A DNA stretch of 44,450 nucleotides, from the NCBI GenBank assembly GCA_015057305.1, contig SVES01000029.1:1-44450 (forward strand). The letters run 5' to 3'. Made by a program: the position numbers and the translations under genes. This DNA is from Pseudobutyrivibrio ruminis (lineage in GTDB: Bacteria > Bacillota > Clostridia > Lachnospirales > Lachnospiraceae). Under the pieces are notes generated by a model that saw only the letters and a program-made list of their open reading frames with translations, ran no database searches and was not told where the DNA came from. Positions 24,202-33,146 of the stretch are shown here, piece after piece; positions within the stretch are counted from its first letter, which is position 1; every line of letters starts with the position of its first letter.

Positions 24202-25053
24202 TTAAATAGAATTACATATCTCTGCGGTCATTTTAGGTTTGTTCATGCAATAAATATGTATGTGTCCCATACCGCATTTACGTAAATCTAAAATTTGATT
24301 TATAGCGTATTCTATACCGGCTGAACGCATGTCCTCAGGTGATTCACTATATTTAGCGCATATATCTGCAAGCTGCTTTGGCACGGATGAGCCTGCTAAA
24401 GTAACAGTAGAACCGATTTGCTTTGCAGAGGTGATTGGCATTATGCCAGCCACAATAGGAACAGTAATATTGGCCTTTTCAGCTCGCTCTACAAATCTGT
24501 AAAAATCAGCGTTATTAAAGAATAGCTGAGAAATAAACATCTTTGCGCCCATGTCCTGTTTCATTTTCATAAAAGCAATATCTGAATCAATGGAAATAGC
24601 TTCAGGATGCTTTTCTGGATAACAGGAAGCGGATATGTCTAGAGAAGTATTTTGATTTAAAAACTGTATGAGATCTGTTGCGTGTGGGAAAATGCGATTT
24701 TCAAATTGTTCATCGCTCATGTCTCTAGGCTTATCTCCACGCAATGCTAGTACGTGATTTACCCCAACACTTGTAAGATCACCTGTAACTGCTAAAATAT
24801 CTTCAGAAGTAGAACCTACACAGGTCATATGAGCCATTGCATCAATTTTAAGAGTATTCTGTATATATGAAGCAATTTCAACAGTTTTTTTGGAACGGCT
24901 TCCGCCTGCACCATAAGTAACGCTTATAAAGTCTGGCTTAAGTGTTGAAAGTGAATCAAGTACTTTATAGCAATTGGCAAATTCATCATCTTTTTTAGGG
25001 GGAAAAACCTCAAACGATAATGAGGAATTGTTTTCAAACATATCTTTAAACAT
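24202..25053 (-). CDS. metF: Methylenetetrahydrofolate reductase
   Basis: The enzyme reduces 5,10-methylene-THF to 5-methyl-THF for methionine synthesis, using FAD. It is 283 aa with SFEVFPPKK (catalytic glutamate), DFISVTYGAGGS, HMTCVG, HVLALRGDKP (FAD region), ASCYPEKHPEA and QLFFNNADFYRFVERA, all at expected places. GAGGAGAA precedes the ATG. It is the first gene of the pair with the serine acetyltransferase. Confidence 0.95.
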   Translation of the reverse strand: MFKDMFENNSSLSFEVFPPKKDDEFANCYKVLDSLSTLKPDFISVTYGAGGSRSKKTVEIASYIQNTLKIDAMAHMTCVGSTSEDILAVTGDLTSVGVNHVLALRGDKPRDMSDEQFENRIFPHATDLIQFLNQNTSLDISASCYPEKHPEAISIDSDIAFMKMKQDMGAKMFISQLFFNNADFYRFVERAEKANITVPIVAGIMPITSAKQIGSTVTLAGSSVPKQLADICAKYSESPEDMRSAGIEYAINQILDLRKCGMGHIHIYCMNKPKMTAEICNSI

Positions 25054-25166
25054 GGAATTCTCCTCTATTTCTCTAACTTTAACAATTCTATCACAGTTTT
25101 GAAATAAAAAAATAGTATCATATTCAATGGCGAAATAAAAGACTTTAATGTATATTTGTATAGAAT

Positions 25167-25198
25167 CTTGTTGACAATTTCATTGATTTGTCAGCAAG
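25167..25198. promoter_or_regulatory. 11-bp inverted repeat overlapping a TTGACA box upstream of the GH3 gene
   Basis: CTTGTTGACAA (25167-25177) and TTGTCAGCAAG (25188-25198) are inverted repeats with a single mismatch and a 10-base spacer. A -35-like TTGACA at 25171-25176 lies inside the left arm. No good -10 is seen at 17 bp, so the promoter assignment is weak. The arrangement would suit a repressor site for the GH3 gene. Confidence 0.45.
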
Positions 25199-25234
25199 AA
25201 GTCATATAAAGTTGCGCTTGGAGGCAAATGAGGC

Positions 25235-27970
25235 ATGAGTATAAGATCAATCACTAGATTAATTGGTAACAGAAGTAAAATGCAATTCCCAGAGCATAGG
25301 GAGGTCGTTAGAGGCGTAGGTGCTGACAGTATGGTCCTTCTTAAAAACAATGGGATTTTGCCAATGAATAAGTGCAAAGTGGCTTTATTTGGAGCTGGAG
25401 CTATAGATACCATGTACTGTGGAATATTTTTTAATAATGTTACCACTGATGGAAATGTCAGTGTGAAGGAAGGATTATTAAAAAACGGATTTACTTTTTC
25501 CACCGATACATGGCTGGCAAAGATGGAAAAGGCTGTTAAACAGAATGAAAAAGAGGAAAAGGCATTAAAAAAAGGGGCAAAAGAGTTTCCTGGGAAATGC
25601 TACAGAACCCCTGAGGTTCCAATTTCTGAAGCAGATTTGGCAGAGTCTATATTAGGTACTGACACATGTATATACGTATTGCGCCATGGCATTGAAAAAA
25701 AAGAAAAAGCTAGCGATGAGCTGTTTAAGCTTTCTAATGTGGAGCGTGATAATCTTCAAAAGCTTACAGAAGCATTTGATAATGTTGTTTTAGTGTTAAA
25801 TTCTACAATGCTGGAAATTGCTCAGTTTGCAAGGGCAAAGGCTATAAAAGCCATTATTTTTATGGGCCTTCCAGGAATGGAGGCTGGAAATTCCCTTGCC
25901 GATGTCCTTACAGGAGCAGTTAATCCAAGTGGCAGATTGACCTGCACATGGGCCAAAAAGTACAAGGATTATTCAACCTGCTACAGTCCTGCCATTTTAA
26001 ATAAAAATGAAAAAGACAATGAGATAGACTACAAGGAAGGTATCTATGTTGGATACCGCTATTTTGATACATTTCAAGTAGCACCGCTGTATCCGTTTGG
26101 TTATGGCTTAAGCTACACTACTTTCGATATGCGGCTTGAATATCTGGAGGCAAGCTGGATGTCAGTAGTATTAAGAGTTAAGGTAGAAAATACAGGTAAT
26201 CACGCTGGAAGACAGGTAGTGCAGGTTTATTGTTCTCAACCTGCTGGAAGCTTTGAGAAACCATATCAGGTTTTGGTAGGCTTTGGCAAAACAGGAAAGC
26301 TTAAGCCAGGGGAGAACGAGGATGTAACAATAAAAATACCGATTATGTCCCTTTGTTCCTTTGATGAAGAAACTACAGCCTGGGTAATGGAAAAAGGCGA
26401 CTTTTTGCTAAGAATAGGCGAAAATTCTAGAGATGCCAAGCTTAGTGGAAAAATTGTACTTGATAAACTGACTACTATAAAACGAGTTGCCAAGGTCATG
26501 GAACCATCCAAAAAGCTAGAGTTTCTAACACCACCGCCAAGAAACGATATAGAGGAGGGATACATACTGGTAACCTCCTTATCAGGTGATGATTACAACT
26601 CAGAAAAAAAGTATGTGGAGCAGAACACAGAGGTTATAACCTATGTTCCAGAGGGAAGCAATTATACCTCATATATAAACAAGAATCCTTATGGAATAGG
26701 TGATAAGGTTCATGAGACAATAAAGTATGTGAAGCCTTGTAAAAGTACCACCTTTATTGATGTAATAAAAGGAAATGTGTCAATGGAGGCATTTGTATCT
26801 TCTTTGTCCCCAGAAATACTTGCAAGAATTTGCTGCGGGGTTGTAAATGAAAGCAAGGTTGATAGCAAAAACAGGTTCAACTTTGACTTTAGCGTGGAAA
26901 AAAAGCAGCTTGGAATTTCAGCAAGAACAACGGATCAGTTTGAATCAACGCTAGGTATACCAAGTGTCAATATCGCTGATGGCCCGTCCGGCCTCAGGAT
27001 AGAGAACGTGCCATGCACATGCTTCCCGTCCCCAATCAACATGGCTCAGACATGGGACATGGGGGCTATGGTGAGAATGGGCAGAGCCTATGGTAGGGAG
27101 ATGGAATTTTATGACATTGATTATGCAATAGCTCTTGCACTTAACATAGATAGGAATCCTATGAGAAGTAGAGCCTATGAATTCTATTCGGAAGACCCTG
27201 CATTGGCTGGCATAATGGGAGCAGGCTTTGTCATGGGAATAAAGAGATATGAGGGCAGAAATGTAATTATGAAAAATCTTGCCTCATATAATCAGGAAAG
27301 CAATACTACTGATGTAAATATTAATGTTTCTAGAAGAGCTTTCGGCGAGTTATACCTAAGACCATTTTCAGCTTGCCAATTTACAGTACGTCCGGCAGGG
27401 GTATTAAACTCAGGCAATAGATTAAACAACAATTATTCATCCTCTCAGCGGGGACTAAACACAGATATAATTCGAAGCGACTGGGGATTTGATGGCTTTG
27501 TTTTGTCTGATTGGGGCTCACAGTCTGAAAAGGCATATGATTTACATGCAGGCTGTGACATAATCATGCCAGGCTACGAGCCTGATAAGATTTTAGAGGC
27601 AATGCTTGAAACAGCTCCAACATTTGCAGAAGATGGTTATGTGGAGACAGTAGAAAAATGCTTTGTATTCAATGAGCCAATGATAAAATATGAAAGATGG
27701 GGCTCCTTCCTTCCAGATAAAAATGGAAAAGATACTGTTGTTACCTACGTGCAGCCTGATGCTAAGTTAAATGACAAGGTTGTAAGAATGAAGGAGGAAG
27801 GCGTTTGCACCATAGAAAATGTGGAAAATGGTATGAAAATAACCTACCGGGGAACAGATAGAGGGGCATATCTTTCATTGGGAGATTTGCAGCAGGCTGT
27901 CATTCATTTCCTAAATGAAATAAAAAATTCTGCGGCTATGAAAAGATTAATGGAGCAGGCCAATATTTAG
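25235..27970 (+). CDS. Glycoside hydrolase family 3 protein with swapped domain order
   Basis: This 911-aa cytoplasmic protein has no signal peptide. The usual GH3 C-terminal domain comes first (about 20-245: VRGVGADSMVLLKNNGILPM, IFMGLPGMEAGNSLADVL, GRLTCTW). A fibronectin-like domain follows (GYRYFDTFQVAPLYPFGYGL, AGRQVVQVY, to about 410). The TIM-barrel domain comes last (about 530-860: GIPSVNIADGPSGLR, FYSEDPALAG, GFDGFVLSDWGS). The probable nucleophile is Asp759 in SDWG. This order is known from Butyrivibrio fibrisolvens and Ruminococcus albus beta-glucosidases. The normally conserved Lys-His pair reads Lys680-Asn681, and RNPMRSR replaces RNP-x-x-GR, so activity or specificity may differ. 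Confidence 0.88.
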   Translation: MSIRSITRLIGNRSKMQFPEHREVVRGVGADSMVLLKNNGILPMNKCKVALFGAGAIDTMYCGIFFNNVTTDGNVSVKEGLLKNGFTFSTDTWLAKMEKAVKQNEKEEKALKKGAKEFPGKCYRTPEVPISEADLAESILGTDTCIYVLRHGIEKKEKASDELFKLSNVERDNLQKLTEAFDNVVLVLNSTMLEIAQFARAKAIKAIIFMGLPGMEAGNSLADVLTGAVNPSGRLTCTWAKKYKDYSTCYSPAILNKNEKDNEIDYKEGIYVGYRYFDTFQVAPLYPFGYGLSYTTFDMRLEYLEASWMSVVLRVKVENTGNHAGRQVVQVYCSQPAGSFEKPYQVLVGFGKTGKLKPGENEDVTIKIPIMSLCSFDEETTAWVMEKGDFLLRIGENSRDAKLSGKIVLDKLTTIKRVAKVMEPSKKLEFLTPPPRNDIEEGYILVTSLSGDDYNSEKKYVEQNTEVITYVPEGSNYTSYINKNPYGIGDKVHETIKYVKPCKSTTFIDVIKGNVSMEAFVSSLSPEILARICCGVVNESKVDSKNRFNFDFSVEKKQLGISARTTDQFESTLGIPSVNIADGPSGLRIENVPCTCFPSPINMAQTWDMGAMVRMGRAYGREMEFYDIDYAIALALNIDRNPMRSRAYEFYSEDPALAGIMGAGFVMGIKRYEGRNVIMKNLASYNQESNTTDVNINVSRRAFGELYLRPFSACQFTVRPAGVLNSGNRLNNNYSSSQRGLNTDIIRSDWGFDGFVLSDWGSQSEKAYDLHAGCDIIMPGYEPDKILEAMLETAPTFAEDGYVETVEKCFVFNEPMIKYERWGSFLPDKNGKDTVVTYVQPDAKLNDKVVRMKEEGVCTIENVENGMKITYRGTDRGAYLSLGDLQQAVIHFLNEIKNSAAMKRLMEQANI

Positions 27971-27995
27971 CTAAAAATCACTTTAAATTTTTACA

Positions 27996-28055
27996 TCCCT
28001 CGTTTACAATAAAACTATTCTGTTAAGTATTATTGTAAACGAAGGGAGTTTTTTT
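27996..28055 (+). terminator. Terminator-like hairpin carrying the next gene's ribosome binding site
   Basis: TCCCTCGTTTACAATAA (27996-28012) pairs with TTATTGTAAACGAAGGGA (28030-28047) with one bulged base. Seven T (28049-28055) lead directly into the ATG at 28056. GAAGGGAG (28041-28048), in the 3' arm, is the ribosome binding site of that gene. A -10-like TACAAT lies in the left arm at 28005-28010. Confidence 0.75.
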
Positions 28056-29405
28056 ATGTTTGCGGAAATAATGGCTATAGTTATATTTGTGGCTATGTTT
28101 GTACTTATAGTGTGGGATAGATTTCCAAAGCATTACGTTACACTTAGCTGCGGAGCCTTAACTAGCATATTTGTATTTGGTGTAGGAATGAGAAGTCTAC
28201 ATGCCTTTGTGGAAACACTGGCAGTGGGAGGCATTTTTAAAACAAGCTTTTGGTATGCTGCAGGAGAATCGGCAGAGCAGACTTCTGGTGTAAACTGGGC
28301 CACTATTATATTCCTTTGGGGAATGATGGTAATGGTTGAAGGTATGGCTGAGGCAGGCTTTTTTGATTGGCTATGTCTAAAGATTGCTAAGCTTGCACAC
28401 TATGAGCCAGTAAGGATTTTTGTGGCTTTCATGATTCTATCTTCAGTGCTTGCCATGTTTATAGATTCAATAACTGTTATTTTGTTTTTAGCAGCAGTTA
28501 CAATCAGACTGGCTCACACCTTAAAATTCAATCCAGTGCCTGTGATAATGGCAGAGATTTTCTGTGCGAATCTTGGAGGAAGTGCCACTATGTGTGGTGA
28601 TCCACCAAATATCATCATAGGAACATCCCTTGGATACTCTTTCTCAGATTTTGTCTTAAATACAGGAGTAATTGGTGCTGTATCACTTGTGATTATCATT
28701 TTATATTTCTATTTTACTATGCGAAACAGATTGCAGGACCCTTCTGACAAGGTTAATCCTAATAGCATTGACGTAGAAATAAAAATTGACAATATGAAAG
28801 AATTTTTGACCAGCACAATTATTTTCTTAATTGCAGTAGTGTTGCTTATTACTCATGCTGCTACAGGATTAACAGTTGCATTTATTGGCACATTTATTGC
28901 CATTATCACTCTTATAGCTTCTGGACGCAAAGCCCTAACACTACTAAAGAGGGTGGATTATTTTACACTACTTTTCTTTATTGGCCTATTTATTGTTGTA
29001 GGTGGCTTAGAGGAGACCGGGGTGTTAGTTGTTATAGCTGAATTCATAGCAAAGGTTTCAGGTGGAAACGCCCATTTGATGATTGCAATTATTCTTTGGG
29101 TTAGTGCCATTGCATCAGCATTTATTGACAACATACCATTTTCAGCAACTATGATTCCTGTTATCAGAACTCTTGCTGCAACAACAGGTGTGGATTTATC
29201 AACAATGGCATGGACCCTAGCTATAGGAACTGATATAGGTGGAAGCATGACACCTATAGGAGCAAGCGCAAATGTTGTAGGTATTTCTACAGCAGGTAAA
29301 TCAGGATACCCAATTAGCTGGGCTACATACTGTAAGGAATTGGTTCCAGGAACAATAATAGTATTGTTTGTTTCTATGGTATGTATATTCTTCAGATACC
29401 TTTAG
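28056..29405 (+). CDS. ArsB/NhaD-type (ion transporter superfamily) membrane transporter
   Basis: This 449-aa protein has about eleven membrane segments. It has the inverted-repeat motifs of the IT superfamily: CANLGGSATMCGDPPNIIIG (about 170-189) and, in the second half, IGTDIGGSMTPIGASANVVG (about 391-410). SIASAFIDNIPFSATMIPVI-like pore residues are also present. Homologues are annotated as arsenite/Na+-H+ antiporters or anion (citrate/dicarboxylate) carriers. No arsenic genes are nearby, so the substrate is open. Confidence 0.88.
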   Translation: MFAEIMAIVIFVAMFVLIVWDRFPKHYVTLSCGALTSIFVFGVGMRSLHAFVETLAVGGIFKTSFWYAAGESAEQTSGVNWATIIFLWGMMVMVEGMAEAGFFDWLCLKIAKLAHYEPVRIFVAFMILSSVLAMFIDSITVILFLAAVTIRLAHTLKFNPVPVIMAEIFCANLGGSATMCGDPPNIIIGTSLGYSFSDFVLNTGVIGAVSLVIIILYFYFTMRNRLQDPSDKVNPNSIDVEIKIDNMKEFLTSTIIFLIAVVLLITHAATGLTVAFIGTFIAIITLIASGRKALTLLKRVDYFTLLFFIGLFIVVGGLEETGVLVVIAEFIAKVSGGNAHLMIAIILWVSAIASAFIDNIPFSATMIPVIRTLAATTGVDLSTMAWTLAIGTDIGGSMTPIGASANVVGISTAGKSGYPISWATYCKELVPGTIIVLFVSMVCIFFRYL

Positions 29406-29475
29406 TAAGCTTCTCGACTTATTTACATTAATCATATAAAATAAAAATATAAAGATACTGAAAGGGGGTTAGTTT

Positions 29476-30075
29476 ATGGGGCAGTTTATTATTTCAGTAG
29501 GTAGGGAGTACGGAAGTGGCGGTCACGCTATTGCCACTATTTTGGCTGAAAAATTTAATGTGCCATTATACGATCGAAATATGTTAGATCAGATGGCAGA
29601 GAAAAATGGTATAGACGCAGAGGATTTGCACAAACATGAGGAAACGAAAAGGCAGGGGCTCACTCGCACAGTTCGAGGCCATTCATCTAGTGTTCAGGAC
29701 CACATTGCTCAGCTTCAGTTTGATTTCATTAGAGAAAAGGCTGAAAGTGGGGAGAGCTTTGTTGTGGTAGGACGTTGTTCGGAAAACGTCCTGCGAGAGC
29801 ATCCAGCACATATCTCGTTATTTATCAGAGGTGATGAGGCTGCCAAAACAGAGCGAATCTGTAGATTGTACAAGCTAAACAAATTAGAAGCAAAGGCTAA
29901 AATGTACAGGCATGACAAGAAAAGAAAGGCATATCACAACTACTATTCCAAGACGAAATGGGGAGATAGCAGGGGATATGATTTCTGTATTAACAGTTCA
30001 CTCATGGGAGTTGAAGCAACAGCGGAAGCTTTGTATAAAATGTTATCTGATTATTTAAATAGCAAAGAAAATTAG
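29476..30075 (+). CDS. Cytidylate-kinase-like family protein
   Basis: This 199-aa P-loop protein reads ISVGREYGSGGHAIATILAE (about 6-25), the Walker A variant of the cytidylate kinase-like family. It also has VPLYDRNMLDQMAEKNG, SFVVVGRCSENVLREH (about 95-110) and a lid region with KRKAYHNYYSKTKWGDSRGYDFCINSS. The true CMP kinase motifs are only partly kept, and this family is common in Clostridia with unproven substrate. AAAGGGGG precedes the ATG. It ends 22 bases before the response-regulator gene and may lead that operon. Confidence 0.85.
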   Translation: MGQFIISVGREYGSGGHAIATILAEKFNVPLYDRNMLDQMAEKNGIDAEDLHKHEETKRQGLTRTVRGHSSSVQDHIAQLQFDFIREKAESGESFVVVGRCSENVLREHPAHISLFIRGDEAAKTERICRLYKLNKLEAKAKMYRHDKKRKAYHNYYSKTKWGDSRGYDFCINSSLMGVEATAEALYKMLSDYLNSKEN

Positions 30076-30097
30076 TTTTAAGGGATGAAGGGGAATA

Positions 30098-31714
30098 ATG
30101 TATAGTGTATTTCTTGTTGAGGATGAAATTGTTATCCGAGACGGCTTGAAAGCCAGCTTTCCATGGGGACAGTATGGCTTTTCATATGTTGGCGATGCTG
30201 CTGATGGGGAGGTTGCACTGCCACTTATTAGACAGACAAAGCCAGATGTTGTAATTACTGATATTAGGATGCCATTTATGGATGGTATTTCTCTTTCAAA
30301 GATGGTAAAGAAGGAGATGCCTAATACAAGAATTATCATAATCAGTGGCTTTGATGATTTTTCATATGCTCAAGAGGCTATCAGTATAGGTGTAGATAAT
30401 TATCTTCTCAAGCCTATTACAAAGGATAAGCTTGGGGAAGTAATGTCCGAGGCTAAAAACAGGTTGGATAAAGAAAACGAAAAGGATAGTTATCTGGAAC
30501 AGTTTAAGGCTGAAAGTCAGGAGTATGAGCAGTTTGCCAGGGTTAAGTTTTTTAACAAGCTGGTGAGTGGGGCAATGCCTGTTTCAGAGGTATACGAAAA
30601 GTCAGAAGAATTAGGCTTGGCCTTGGATTCCACATTCTATAATTTGGTTCTAATAAATTTCTCTCCTATGACAGAGGCAATTTCTGCGCCTGTATATTCA
30701 AAGCATATGGCGAACATTTCGGAACAGTTAATGCAGTACCTAAAGTGCTGTAAGGAATATATTGTTTTTCATCCATATGTGGATACCTATGCAGTTATAG
30801 TCAAAGGGGACGAATCAAATATCCAAAATTACACACAAAATTTAATAAAAAATATCGAAAGACGATGTATTGATTATGACGAAGAATTGCGCTGGTATGT
30901 GGCTCAAAGTGGCAGCATTACACGTTTTTCTGAGTTTGCAGCAGCCTTTCAGCTTGCCAATAAAAGATTGAGTTGTAGATACATGAATCCAACTGGCCAT
31001 ATTTTTACAGATGATGATATTATCAGGATTCAAGAGAGCAACAAGGATAGTAATGCCTCTATTGATCAGCGGCTGGTGCTGTTGTTTTTGGAGAATGCAG
31101 AGGAAACTGAGATAGATGGTTTCTTGGATAATCTTATTAACAAGCAAACGAAAAACGCACTAAATTCCAATTTGTTCTGCAAATATTTTGGCATGACAAT
31201 GTATATGTGTGTCTGTGATTATCTGAAGAAGATAGGTCTTAATCCAGATGATGTTCTTGATAGAAATATGCGAGTGGTATTGGAAAATGAATCACGCAAT
31301 ACAGTACTGCCTAGCGTCAGAAAAATGTTGGAAGCAGCTATAGCCAGCCGCAAAAAGGTTACTGGCAAGCAGACTAAATCCCAGCTAAGTGAAGCTATCA
31401 AGTATGTAGACAATCATTATCAGGACTCAACACTATGTCTAAATGATGTTGCTAAGGAAATTGATATGTCTCCAAGCTATTTGTCTGCAATGTTTTCAAG
31501 GGAGACCAAAACAACCTTTGTGGAATATATGACTTTAAAGAGAATGGAAAAAGCAAAAGAATTGTTGCTGACAACCAAGGCAAAGGGGCATGAAATTTCT
31601 GAGCAGGTGGGCTACAAGGATCCTCATTATTTTAGTTATATTTTCAAAAAAACTTATGGTTTAAGTCCTAAGGAATTTAGGCTTCAGGGGCAGGAAAATG
31701 ATTGTGAAAAATAA
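30098..31714 (+). CDS. Response regulator, YesN type (REC + AraC HTH)
   Basis: This 538-aa protein has an N-terminal receiver domain with LVEDE, the phospho-acceptor Asp55 (VITDIRMPFMDG) and the conserved Lys in LLKPITKDK. A large middle region (about 140-420) is of unassigned fold. The C-terminal AraC-type double helix-turn-helix (about 430-535) reads LNDVAKEIDMSPSYLSAMFS and ends GYKDPHYFSYIFKKTYGLSP. It would activate genes in response to the kinase encoded next. The kinase gene starts 17 bases inside its 3' end, so the two are translationally coupled. Confidence 0.95.
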   Translation: MYSVFLVEDEIVIRDGLKASFPWGQYGFSYVGDAADGEVALPLIRQTKPDVVITDIRMPFMDGISLSKMVKKEMPNTRIIIISGFDDFSYAQEAISIGVDNYLLKPITKDKLGEVMSEAKNRLDKENEKDSYLEQFKAESQEYEQFARVKFFNKLVSGAMPVSEVYEKSEELGLALDSTFYNLVLINFSPMTEAISAPVYSKHMANISEQLMQYLKCCKEYIVFHPYVDTYAVIVKGDESNIQNYTQNLIKNIERRCIDYDEELRWYVAQSGSITRFSEFAAAFQLANKRLSCRYMNPTGHIFTDDDIIRIQESNKDSNASIDQRLVLLFLENAEETEIDGFLDNLINKQTKNALNSNLFCKYFGMTMYMCVCDYLKKIGLNPDDVLDRNMRVVLENESRNTVLPSVRKMLEAAIASRKKVTGKQTKSQLSEAIKYVDNHYQDSTLCLNDVAKEIDMSPSYLSAMFSRETKTTFVEYMTLKRMEKAKELLLTTKAKGHEISEQVGYKDPHYFSYIFKKTYGLSPKEFRLQGQENDCEK

Positions 31715-33146
31715 AGGCAGAAAACAAAAGCCTACAATGAGTATTTTGTTGCATAGGCTAATAGCGGTCATTCTTATACCTATGAGTATTGTAATTACGA
31801 TACTCATAGGTATCTTATGTTGGTATACTTTTCAGTATAGAACGATTCTTCATAACGTAACTGCGGCCTCAGAGTTTAACCAGAATTTTAAAAGTGATGT
31901 GGACCTTAGAATGTTTTATTATGTAAGTGATAGTGCTTATGCGAACGGAAAACCTCTTGAGGAAGTGGAGCAGGCCCGGGAATTGGCGGAGCAGCTTTTG
32001 GGGCAAACTACGGAAAAAGAAAGTATAGATTCAATTGAATCAGTACGTGATTTATGTGTCACCCTGGAAAAGAGAATGGTGGAAATTGATAATGCCGAGA
32101 CCTATGATGAGGGAATGACACAGCTGGAAAACAACATATATATTCTTACTGATTTGATACAGACCTATATGTATGATTATTTATACTATGAATCTGTTTA
32201 TCTAAGTAAGCTTCAGAGTAAAATTACCATTCAGGTGGAATACATAGTATTTGCCATAGTTGCACTTTTTATCTTAGTGGTCATTGGAATTTTGCTTTAT
32301 GTTTCCAAAATAACTGAGGGAATCACAGTTCCTTTGAATAAATTGACTAATAGGGTTGAGGACATAACAGCTGGAGATTTTGAAGTAAAGCCGCCAGTAG
32401 AGGCAACTGAGATAGAGCTGCAAAAGCTTTCCGATGGTTTTGAGGAGATGGTTGGAAAGTTGAATTCCTTAATTGATGAAAATAAAAGGGTGGAAAGAAG
32501 AAAGAGGCATGCGGAGCTTGAATTGCTACAGGCCCAAATTAATCCACATTTTTTGTATAATACATTGGATACAATCATTTGGCTGATTGAGGCTGATAAG
32601 AAGCAAGAAAGCATTTACATGGTTAGCTCACTGTCTGACTTTTTTAGATATTGCCTTAGCAGGGGCAAGGATATTATCTCCCTTCAGGAGGAGGAAAGAC
32701 ATGTACTTAGCTATCTTGCCATACAAAAAATAAGGTATCAGGATAGAATGGATTATGAGGTAAATATCCCAGAGAGCCTATATCAATACGCTATTCCTAA
32801 ATTGACCTTGCAGCCATTGGTTGAAAATAGTATATACCACGGCATCAAGCTTCAAAGAGAAAAGGGAATAATTAAAGTGGACGCAGTGGATGTAGGTGAA
32901 AAAATAGAATTGACTGTTAGAGACAATGGCGCAGGCATGACGGAAGAAAGGCTGCAAGAAATGCGCCTTGCAATTGAAAAGGGTGAAAAAATTGGTTTTG
33001 GTCTCAGAACAGTCCATGAGAGAATGCAGCTTTTATTTGGTGAAGAATATGGGCTGACAATTTCTAGTACAGAAGGTGTTGGTACTACCATAACAGCAAT
33101 AATTCCAAAGTTAAAGCAGGATGAAAAGGGGATAATAAATGCTTAA
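31698..33146 (+). CDS. Sensor histidine kinase, YesM type
   Basis: This 482-aa membrane kinase has two membrane segments (about 17-42 and 180-202) enclosing an extracytoplasmic helical sensor region. A HAMP domain (about 205-255) is followed by a His_kinase domain with the phospho-acceptor His284 in QINPHFLYNTLD. The HATPase domain has an N-box (LVENSIYHGIK) and a G-box (DNGAGM), then GFGLRTVHERMQLLFGE. It overlaps the regulator upstream by 17 bases and the sugar-binding lipoprotein gene downstream by 8 bases. This points to a three-protein sensing unit. Confidence 0.95.
   Translation: MIVKNKGRKQKPTMSILLHRLIAVILIPMSIVITILIGILCWYTFQYRTILHNVTAASEFNQNFKSDVDLRMFYYVSDSAYANGKPLEEVEQARELAEQLLGQTTEKESIDSIESVRDLCVTLEKRMVEIDNAETYDEGMTQLENNIYILTDLIQTYMYDYLYYESVYLSKLQSKITIQVEYIVFAIVALFILVVIGILLYVSKITEGITVPLNKLTNRVEDITAGDFEVKPPVEATEIELQKLSDGFEEMVGKLNSLIDENKRVERRKRHAELELLQAQINPHFLYNTLDTIIWLIEADKKQESIYMVSSLSDFFRYCLSRGKDIISLQEEERHVLSYLAIQKIRYQDRMDYEVNIPESLYQYAIPKLTLQPLVENSIYHGIKLQREKGIIKVDAVDVGEKIELTVRDNGAGMTEERLQEMRLAIEKGEKIGFGLRTVHERMQLLFGEEYGLTISSTEGVGTTITAIIPKLKQDEKGIINA

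Noticed and set aside
28056-29405. Arsenic resistance gene
   Set aside because: The family includes ArsB, but no arsR, arsC or arsA is near and the motifs are shared by several ion and acid transporters.
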